Shown here: piece after piece, positions 1-4,250 of the stretch
Layout of the letters: every line of letters begins with the position of its first letter
Position numbering within the stretch: position 1 is the first letter of the stretch
Assembly (NCBI GenBank): GCA_023413605.1
Contig: JAEZPL010000349.1
Location: forward strand, 1-5,185
Source of the DNA: Pseudomonadota bacterium
GTDB lineage: Bacteria > Pseudomonadota > Alphaproteobacteria > Azospirillales > Azospirillaceae
DNA: 5,185 nt
Direction: 5' to 3'
The notes under the pieces: generated by a model
Databases searched by the model: none
Seen by the model: only the letters and a program-made list of their open reading frames with translations
Told to the model about the DNA's origin: nothing
Position numbers and translations under genes: made by a program

Positions 1-1831
1 TGTCGGGGTCGAAGCCGGTCTGGACGCGGCGGGTCAGAAGCTCGCCACCGGCGCGGGCCTCGCGCAGGCGGGCGTTGTAGCCCTCGATGTTGCGCACGCC
101 CAGCTTGGACATGTTGCGGTAGCGGTCTTCCATCTCCCGCACCGTCCACTTCAGCGCGACGACCGCCTTCTTGGGATCGGTCACGACCGGCGACAGCAGG
201 TGCGGGATGCCCTCGTAGACCGACAACTCCAGCATCTTGGGGTCGATCATGATGAAGCGGCAGCGGTCGGGCGGCAGGCGGTAGAGCAGCGACAGGATCA
301 TCGTATTGATCGCCACCGACTTGCCCGAACCGGTCGTGCCGGCCACCAGAAGGTGAGGGAAGCGGGCAAGGTCGGCCACGATGGGCTGTCCGCCGATGTC
401 CTTGCCCAGCGCCAGCGCCAGCTTGCCGGGCGCCTTGTCGAAGGCGTCGGCGGACAGAAGCTCGCGCAGCAGCACGGTTTCGCGCCTGGCGTTGGGCAGC
501 TCGATGCCGATCACGTTGCGGCCGGGCACCACGGCGACGCGCACCGACACCGCGCTCATCGACCGCGCGATGTCGTCGGCAAGGCCGATGACGCGGGACG
601 ACTTGGTGCCGGGGGCCGGCTCCAGCTCGTACAGCGTGACGACCGGGCCGGGGTGAACCTTCTGCACCTCGCCGCGCACGCCGAAGTCGGACAGCACGCC
701 TTCCAGCTTCACCGCGTTCTCGCGCAGCGCCGCCTCGTCCACCTTCTCGCCGCGGCTGCCGGCCGGCACGACCTGATGCAGGTCGAGCGGCGGCAGTTCG
801 TAGCCGTCGGCCTCCTCCAGGTGCAGGGCGGCCTGGCGCGGGGTGTCGCGGCGGGAGGAATCGGCGGATTTCCCCTTGGCTCCCCCGGCAGACCCGCCGG
901 CGGGCGCGCTGGTCACCACGGGCACGGCGCGCGGCTTGTCCTCGAACCGGGGCTCCACGGTCGGCTCGGTGCGTCCGGCCGCCCGTCCGTTGCGCGACGG
1001 GGCACGCAGGGCGCCGCTGTCCGCATCGTCGTCCTGCGTGCCCGGCGCGTCGGTGGGGGAGCCCTTGCCCGCGGCGAAGCTCGGCTCGCGGCGCGTCACG
1101 TCGCCGATACGGCGGGCGGCGCTGCTCACGGCCTCGCCGCCGCGCTCGCGGACCAGGGTGGCGCCTGCGCGGGCGCCGCGGCCGATCCGGCCGATGGCGG
1201 AGACAAGCTGGCGCAGGCTGGCCAGCCACTCGCCGATGGACAGGCCCATGGCGACGAACAGGATGAAGGCGCCGAACACGCCGGCCGAGGTCGCGACCAC
1301 CGACTTGCCGTTGCCGCCGAACAGCAGGTTGCTGACGCCTTCCAGCAGCACGATGCCGAAGCTGCCGCCGGGATGGCCGCGCAGCGGATCGTCGTCGATG
1401 GTGGACATGCCGGCCAGCAGCATGGCGATGCACAGCACGCCCCACACCGCCAGCACGCTGCGGAACAGGGGATGCGGGACGCTTTTCTGCAGGCTCAGCC
1501 GCCAGCCCCACATCATGGGCACCAGCGCCAGCAGATAGGCGGCCCAGCCCAGCGATTGGATCAGCAGGTCGGCCAGATAGGCGCCGAACAGGCCGAACAG
1601 GTTCTGCGTCTTGGCCCCGGCGGCGGGCACGGCGTTCCAGGACGGGTCGGACGGGCTGTAGCTGCCCAGCACGATCAGCAGCATCAACCCGACCACGCCG
1701 AGCGCGAATCCCGCCAGCTCGCGCGCCCGCGCGACCACGAAGGCGCGCATGGCGGGCGAGAAGAAAGGCGGCTTCTCCGACCGGCTGGAGGATTTGCCGC
1801 TTCCGCTGCGAGGGTTTGCGGGTCGTGCCAT
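1..1831 (-). CDS. ftsK: DNA translocase FtsK, N-terminal part (3' end outside window)
   Basis: FtsK anchors at the division septum and pumps DNA by ATP hydrolysis to clear and resolve chromosome termini. The 610 visible codons show the usual order. Hydrophobic segments lie at about residues 40-57, 83-107, 122-142 and 178-199, with a weaker one at 157-171, forming the membrane domain. A low-complexity Ala/Gly/Arg/Pro/Ser linker follows at about 205-340. The motor begins near 365. Walker A is GTTGSGKS at 498-505 (K504), and Walker B is FIMIDPK at 526-532 (D530), followed by MLELSVYEGIPHLL, essentially the E. coli FtsK text. The end of the motor and the DNA-reading gamma domain should lie past the left edge. 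The ATG at 1829-1831 has a weak AGGGA at 1842-1846, 10 bases upstream; ATG codon 28 is an alternative start. No promoter is obvious in the 177-base gap, so read-through from the aminotransferase gene is possible. Family assignment is secure. Confidence 0.96.
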   Translation of the reverse strand, partial: MARPANPRSGSGKSSSRSEKPPFFSPAMRAFVVARARELAGFALGVVGLMLLIVLGSYSPSDPSWNAVPAAGAKTQNLFGLFGAYLADLLIQSLGWAAYLLALVPMMWGWRLSLQKSVPHPLFRSVLAVWGVLCIAMLLAGMSTIDDDPLRGHPGGSFGIVLLEGVSNLLFGGNGKSVVATSAGVFGAFILFVAMGLSIGEWLASLRQLVSAIGRIGRGARAGATLVRERGGEAVSSAARRIGDVTRREPSFAAGKGSPTDAPGTQDDDADSGALRAPSRNGRAAGRTEPTVEPRFEDKPRAVPVVTSAPAGGSAGGAKGKSADSSRRDTPRQAALHLEEADGYELPPLDLHQVVPAGSRGEKVDEAALRENAVKLEGVLSDFGVRGEVQKVHPGPVVTLYELEPAPGTKSSRVIGLADDIARSMSAVSVRVAVVPGRNVIGIELPNARRETVLLRELLSADAFDKAPGKLALALGKDIGGQPIVADLARFPHLLVAGTTGSGKSVAINTMILSLLYRLPPDRCRFIMIDPKMLELSVYEGIPHLLSPVVTDPKKAVVALKWTVREMEDRYRNMSKLGVRNIEGYNARLREARAGGELLTRRVQTGFDPD

Positions 1832-1865
1832 GGGCAGGAGGTCCCTAACGTGCTGGTGCCGGATT

Positions 1866-1903
1866 CCTTCTCCCCTCCGGGGGAGAAGGTCAGGATGATG
1901 GGG
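1866..1903 (-). repeat. REP-like hairpin repeat, copy 1
   Basis: Positions 1866-1875 (CCTTCTCCCC) and 1880-1889 (GGGGAGAAGG) form a perfect 10-bp stem around the tetraloop TCCG. On the minus strand the stem is preceded by CCCCATCATCCTGA. Read that way, it aligns with the plus-strand sequence at 1961-1996 in about 27 of 33 columns. It lies 35 bases upstream of the ftsK start. There is no T-tract on either side, so a repetitive extragenic element fits better than an intrinsic terminator. Confidence 0.7.
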
Positions 1904-1916
1904 CGGCCGAAGGCCG
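1904..1916. repeat. Short inverted repeat between the two REP-like copies
   Basis: CGGCC (1904-1908) and GGCCG (1912-1916) form a perfect 5-bp stem around the loop GAA, directly beside REP-like copy 1. It may be part of the same composite element. It is short, and in GC-rich DNA it could be chance. Confidence 0.35.
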
Positions 1917-1960
1917 GAAAGGTAGGTCAGATGCAGTGCTCGGACACCCTTGCCGGGCGC

Positions 1961-1996
1961 CCCCTCACCCTAACCCTCTCTCCGGAGGGGAGAGGG
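1961..1996 (+). repeat. REP-like hairpin repeat, copy 2
   Basis: The sequence begins CCCCTCACCCTAACCC, followed by a stem of 1974-1983 (CCCTCTCTCC) against 1987-1996 (GGGGAGAGGG). The stem has ten pairs including one T-G and a three-base loop. I recognise the CCCTCACCC ... CCCTCTC ... GAGAGGG pattern as a common intergenic repeat of GC-rich Proteobacteria (from memory). It is inverted relative to copy 1 and ends 12 bases from the aminotransferase stop codon (2009-2011). There it could protect the 3' end of that transcript or weaken read-through into ftsK. Confidence 0.7.
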
Positions 1997-2008
1997 GACT
2001 AGAGGGGC

Positions 2009-3241
2009 TCACCCCAGGATGCGGGCGATGGCGGCGCAGGCGTGGGCGACGGTTTCGGTGTCGTTGACGAGCGCGACGCGGATGAAGGGTGCGCCGGGGT
2101 TCGGCTCGCCGGGGTTGCTGCGGCACAAATAGGCGCCGGGCAGCACCCGGATGGCGCCTTCCGCCCACAGGCGGCGCGTCGCCTCCTCGCCGTCGCCGAC
2201 ATCCAGCCACAGGAAGAAGCCGCCGGCCGGCCGATAATAGCCGAAGCGTCCCTTCAGCGCGGCCTCCGCCACCTCGAACTTGGCGCGGTAGAGCGCGCGG
2301 TTCTCCTCCACATGCGCTTCGTCGCGCCACAGGGCGGCGCTGGCCGCCAGGACGGGCAGCGGCATGCCGGCGTTGGAGTAGCTGCGCACGCGGGAGAAGC
2401 GCGACACCAGCTCCGGATCGCCGGCCACGAAGCCGGAGCGCAGGCCGGCGGCGCTCGACCGCTTGGACAGGGAATGGAAGACCAGCAGGTTCGCCCACGG
2501 CTTCCCACCGTGGTCGAGGCCCGTGGCGACCTGGAGCGCGCCGACCGGCGGCGTGTCCAGGTAGATCTCGGCGTAGCATTCATCCACCGCCAGGATGAAG
2601 CCGTACTGCCGCGCCAGCCCGATGGCCTTCTTCAGGTAGACGGCGTCGGCTGCGGCGCCCTGCGGGTTGGCCGGGGTGCACAGGTAGAACAGCGCGGTGC
2701 GCTCCAGAAGCTCCGGCGCCAGAGCGTCGAGGTCGGGCAGGAAGCCGGTCTCGCGCGTCGCCGACAGGAACACCGGCTCCGCCCCGGCCAGCAGGGCGGC
2801 ACCCTCATAGGGCGCGTAGAAGGGGTTGGGCATCAGCACGGCCGGCTGCTTGCCCGCCTTGGACGTCGGCACGGCCAGCAGGGCCAGCAGGAACAGCGCC
2901 TCCCGCGTGCCGGACACGGGCAGCACGGACTTTTCGCTGTCGAACAGGCCGGCGGGCAGGGCATAGCGGCGGGTCAGCCAGTCGCCGACGGCGGCGCGGA
3001 ACTCCGGCGTGCCGCCCACCGGCGGGTATTTGCCCCAGAGGTGCGCGTTGGCGCGCAGCGTCTCGTCGATGATGGCCGGCGGCTGGTGCTGCGGCTCGCC
3101 CACCGACATCATGATCGGCTCCACGTTGGCGCGCGGCGTCACGCCGGACAGCAGCGTCGCCAGCCGCGTGAAGGGATAATCGGACAGCCGGTCGAGCCGG
3201 TCGTTGATGAGCGCGAAGGTGCCGAGGTCCGGGATGGACAT
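2009..3241 (-). CDS. dapC: PLP-dependent class I/II aminotransferase, probable succinyldiaminopimelate transaminase (DapC-like)
   Basis: This is a complete 410-residue fold-type I aminotransferase. The visible motifs are: N-terminal YPF..L..LL (22-31); SVGEP (46-50); KYPPVGGTPEFR (71-82); S110-G-T, the phosphate-binding turn; TPANPQG with N192; D220-E-C-Y223, which contact the PLP ring; SLSKRSSAAGLRSGF with Schiff-base lysine K260 and phosphate-binding R268; and FIRVAL with substrate-carboxylate R388. The SIGEP-like start and SLSKRS..GLRSGFVAGD resemble the DapC group, which makes N-succinyl-LL-diaminopimelate from the 2-oxo form using glutamate, in lysine and peptidoglycan synthesis. Aspartate or another amino acid as substrate cannot be excluded, and the homologue beside A. 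brasilense glnZ was, as I recall, simply called aat. The start is supported by GGAAGGA (3253-3259), 11 bases upstream. Catalytic residues are intact. The family is certain; the substrate is an inference. Confidence 0.9.
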   Translation of the reverse strand: MSIPDLGTFALINDRLDRLSDYPFTRLATLLSGVTPRANVEPIMMSVGEPQHQPPAIIDETLRANAHLWGKYPPVGGTPEFRAAVGDWLTRRYALPAGLFDSEKSVLPVSGTREALFLLALLAVPTSKAGKQPAVLMPNPFYAPYEGAALLAGAEPVFLSATRETGFLPDLDALAPELLERTALFYLCTPANPQGAAADAVYLKKAIGLARQYGFILAVDECYAEIYLDTPPVGALQVATGLDHGGKPWANLLVFHSLSKRSSAAGLRSGFVAGDPELVSRFSRVRSYSNAGMPLPVLAASAALWRDEAHVEENRALYRAKFEVAEAALKGRFGYYRPAGGFFLWLDVGDGEEATRRLWAEGAIRVLPGAYLCRSNPGEPNPGAPFIRVALVNDTETVAHACAAIARILG

Positions 3242-3307
3242 GCCGCCGAAAATCCTTCCAAAAGGACGAATCCGCCCATACGGCGTGACCCGTACGAATC
3301 GGAAACG

Positions 3308-3336
3308 ATCCTACCGGCGGGGGAGTCCCGGCACAA
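3308..3336 (-). promoter_or_regulatory. Possible sigma-70-type promoter for the aminotransferase gene
   Basis: Read on the minus strand, TTGTGC (3336-3331) is followed by a 17-base spacer and TAGGAT (3313-3308). The -35 box keeps the TTG core and the -10 box matches TATAAT at four of six positions, including the key second A and final T. Transcription would start near 3301, giving a leader of about 60 bases. Spacing and position are good, but the -35 match is only three of six. Confidence 0.38.
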
Positions 3337-3533
3337 GGGAACAAAACCGGACAAGCCCCGGTCCAGCACCGGTTATGGGAAAGCATACAGCGTGCGAAGC
3401 CACCGTCTGGCGGCGGCCTGCAAAGGAATGGCGGCACCCCGGACAAGTCACCGAGGGCCGCCCGGCAAGAGAAACCGAAGGCGCCTTCACCCGATGCGGG
3501 AAAGGCGGCGGGGAAATGGTGGGCGCGCGCTCG

Positions 3534-3557
3534 GGGCCCGCCCCTGTGGGCGGACCC
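3534..3557 (-). terminator. Hairpin downstream of glnZ, possible transcript end
   Basis: GGGCCCGCCC (3534-3543) and GGGCGGACCC (3548-3557) form nine pairs with one C-A mismatch around a four-base loop. The structure lies 36 bases past the glnZ stop codon. On the minus strand the following bases are GC-rich with no T-run, so this is not a standard intrinsic terminator. It may instead stabilise the glnZ mRNA 3' end or act with Rho. Confidence 0.35.
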
Positions 3558-3593
3558 GGAACGAACCGGTCGCGCGCCGTGACCTGCTGCGAC

Positions 3594-3932
3594 TTACAGG
3601 GCTTCGGCGTTGGTCTCGCCGGTGCGGATGCGCACGGCCTGGGCGATTTCCAGGACGAAGATCTTGCCGTCGCCGATGCGGCCGGTGTTGGCGGCCTTCT
3701 GGATCGCCTCGACCACCTGCTCGAACTGGTCGTCGGACACGGCGACCTCGACCTTCACCTTGGGCAGGAAGCTCACGGAATACTCGGCGCCGCGGTAGAT
3801 TTCGGTCTGACCCTTCTGGCGGCCGAAGCCCTTGACCTCGCTCACCGTCAGGCCCTGGATCCCGAGCGACGTCAGCGCCTCGCGCACTTCGTCGAGCTTG
3901 AACGGCTTGATGATGGCCATAACCAGTTTCAT
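3594..3932 (-). CDS. glnZ: PII signal-transduction protein GlnZ (GlnK-type)
   Basis: This is a complete 112-residue PII protein, the standard length. PII trimers bind ATP/ADP and 2-oxoglutarate and relay nitrogen status to partners. The T-loop signature YRGAEY is at 46-51; Y51 is the uridylylation site used by GlnD. Q39, K40 and K58 are the usual T-loop and 2-oxoglutarate ligands. The C-terminal signature TGRIGDGKIFV spans 83-93, and R101 and R103 are the nucleotide contacts. The N-terminus MKLVMAIIKPFKL indicates the GlnZ/GlnK branch, since Azospirillum GlnB begins MKKIEAIIKPFKL (from memory). In A. brasilense, GlnZ binds the ammonium channel AmtB and the nitrogenase-reactivating enzyme DraG, so the host is probably a nitrogen fixer (inference). 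An in-frame ATG at 3965 would add 11 residues, but PII proteins begin with MK and a strong ribosome binding site precedes 3932. Nothing appears damaged. Confidence 0.97.
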   Translation of the reverse strand: MKLVMAIIKPFKLDEVREALTSLGIQGLTVSEVKGFGRQKGQTEIYRGAEYSVSFLPKVKVEVAVSDDQFEQVVEAIQKAANTGRIGDGKIFVLEIAQAVRIRTGETNAEAL

Positions 3933-3937
3933 GTGGC

Positions 3938-3945
3938 TTCCCCTT
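3938..3945 (-). promoter_or_regulatory. glnZ ribosome binding site (decides the start)
   Basis: The minus strand reads AAGGGGAA here, with AGGGGA ending 6 bases before the ATG at 3932. This is the strongest Shine-Dalgarno sequence in the window. It supports the 112-residue form over an in-frame start at 3965, inside whose extension it would lie. Confidence 0.8.
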
Positions 3946-3995
3946 GTAAGCGTGTGTGCGGACACTTGCGGTCGCCCGGCCTCCCATCGACCGAT

Positions 3996-4016
3996 CCCGC
4001 CTTGCCGGCGGGTTTT
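3996..4016 (+). terminator. Terminator-like hairpin with T-run, facing plus strand, inside glnZ leader
   Basis: CCCGCC (3996-4001) and GGCGGG (4007-4012) form a perfect 6-bp GC stem around the loop TTGCC, followed by TTTT (4013-4016). This is the form of a short intrinsic terminator for plus-strand transcripts, yet no plus-strand gene lies upstream. On the minus strand it is a hairpin in the predicted glnZ leader, 64 bases before the start codon. The T-run is short, so function is uncertain. Confidence 0.4.
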
Positions 4017-4063
4017 CCGAAGGTGACTCGAGCCTGTCCGCCTCGACCGTAAAAATCAATGTC

Positions 4064-4079
4064 TTCAAGAATCGTGCCG
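4064..4079 (-). promoter_or_regulatory. Sigma-54-like (-24/-12) promoter for glnZ
   Basis: The minus strand reads CGGCACG-ATTC-TTGAA (4079-4064), against the sigma-54 consensus TGGCACG-N4-TTGCA. The GG of the -24 box and the spacing are correct. The -12 box has GA where GC is normally found. Transcription would begin near 4053, giving a leader of about 120 bases. NtrC-dependent sigma-54 expression of glnZ is, as I recall, known in A. brasilense, which fits. The -12 mismatch is the main doubt. Confidence 0.5.
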
Positions 4080-4119
4080 GTTGCAGGAACGGGTCCTTTT
4101 CCGTGAACCCCGACTGTTT

Positions 4120-4136
4120 CGCCGTCCGATTGGGCA
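4120..4136 (-). promoter_or_regulatory. Weak second NtrC-like site
   Basis: The minus strand reads TGC-N11-GCG, five of the six outer bases of the NtrC pattern TGC-N11-GCA. Its centre (4128) is 22 bp, about two helical turns, from the better site at 4150, on the promoter-proximal side. Alone it would not be noteworthy; the spacing is the only reason to list it. Confidence 0.22.
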
Positions 4137-4141
4137 GGCCA

Positions 4142-4158
4142 TGCCTATTAATTGCGCA
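4142..4158 (-). promoter_or_regulatory. NtrC-like enhancer site upstream of glnZ
   Basis: TGC (4142-4144) and GCA (4156-4158) stand 11 bases apart, matching the outer half-sites of NtrC enhancers (TGCACC-N5-GGTGCA). The inner ACC/GGT bases are not kept. The centre at 4150 would be about 97 bases upstream of the predicted glnZ start of transcription, a normal distance for an enhancer acting on sigma-54 RNA polymerase. Confidence 0.35.
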
Positions 4159-4161
4159 ATT
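4150..4161. repeat. Perfect 12-bp palindrome AATTGCGCAATT
   Basis: A perfect dyad sits in the AT-rich patch between glnZ and ubiH, overlapping the NtrC-like site and lying about 24 bases upstream of the ubiH -35-like box. The position suits a dimeric regulator acting on either gene. I cannot match it to a named operator. Confidence 0.4.
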
Positions 4162-4184
4162 CGTGGGCCGCGACGCCGCGCCAC

Positions 4185-4213
4185 TGGACATCCGCGCAAA
4201 GCGGAACGATTGT
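4185..4213 (+). promoter_or_regulatory. Possible sigma-70-type promoter for ubiH
   Basis: TGGACA (4185-4190) matches the -35 consensus TTGACA at five of six positions. After a 17-base spacer, GATTGT (4208-4213) matches the -10 consensus at three of six, including the second A and last T. Transcription would start near 4220, about 30 bases before the ubiH ATG. The -10 box is weak. Confidence 0.36.
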
Positions 4214-4215
4214 TC

Positions 4216-4227
4216 GTACCCGCGTAC
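4216..4227. repeat. GTAC-CCGC-GTAC inverted repeat in ubiH leader
   Basis: Two GTAC half-sites, themselves palindromic, are separated by CCGC, between the predicted ubiH transcription start (about 4220) and its ribosome binding site (4235-4240). The location would suit an operator or a small leader hairpin, but 4-bp arms are easily produced by chance. Confidence 0.2.
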
Positions 4228-4250
4228 ACTGATCGAAGGGCAGCGCCATC

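Larger units (their letters stand above)
3242..3593. other. Intergenic region between glnZ and the aminotransferase gene
   Basis: These 352 bases hold no convincing gene. Open frames crossing them are extensions of frames antisense to, or out of register with, the neighbouring genes. The region contains a possible sigma-70-like promoter for the aminotransferase gene (3308-3336) and a GC-rich hairpin after glnZ (3534-3557). It also has a CCGGACAAG direct repeat (3347-3355 and 3439-3447) and a small CCGGT-CCAGC-ACCGG stem (3358-3372). The middle, about 3375-3530, shows nothing I can name. Confidence 0.6.
3933..4250. other. Divergent control region between glnZ and ubiH
   Basis: These 318 bases separate two head-to-head genes and are more AT-rich in places (about 4051-4072 and 4142-4161) than the coding DNA. 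I see no gene here. The region carries the sigma-54-like promoter and NtrC-like sites for glnZ, a hairpin with a T-run in the glnZ leader, a perfect 12-bp palindrome, a sigma-70-like promoter for ubiH and a GTAC-N4-GTAC inverted repeat. Each is described separately. Confidence 0.7.

Noticed and set aside
843..1538. Second plus-strand open frame opposite the FtsK linker region
   Set aside because: It overlaps both ftsK and the longer antisense frame; Ser/Arg/Pro-rich low complexity reflects the repetitive linker codons read on the other strand.
200..2002. Plus-strand open frame of 600 codons opposite ftsK
   Set aside because: It is antisense to a clear FtsK with intact Walker motifs. Its product is very rich in Gln, His, Arg, Gly and Ala with no recognisable domain, as expected from the mirror frame of GC-rich codons, and it runs on through the REP-like repeats.
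3347..3447. Direct repeat CCGGACAAG at 3347-3355 and 3439-3447
   Set aside because: There are only two 9-base copies, 92 bases apart, in GC-rich DNA, with no further copies or symmetry; chance is sufficient.
2042..3835. Plus-strand open frame of 597 codons opposite the aminotransferase gene and part of glnZ
   Set aside because: It is antisense to two genes with intact catalytic motifs and crosses a non-coding gap. Its composition is low-complexity Arg/Gly/Gln/His and no domain is visible.
3594..3965. Longer glnZ form starting at 3965 (11 extra residues)
   Set aside because: PII proteins begin at the MK of the first beta strand, and the strong AGGGGA ribosome binding site lies 6 bases before 3932, inside the proposed extension.
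3204..4052. Plus-strand open frame of 282 codons across the glnZ-aminotransferase gap and opposite glnZ
   Set aside because: Most of it is antisense to glnZ, and the part in the gap has no ribosome binding site or recognisable sequence.
4225..4230. TACACT as a -10 box for ubiH
   Set aside because: No -35-like sequence stands at 16-18 bases, and the transcript would begin inside the ribosome binding site.
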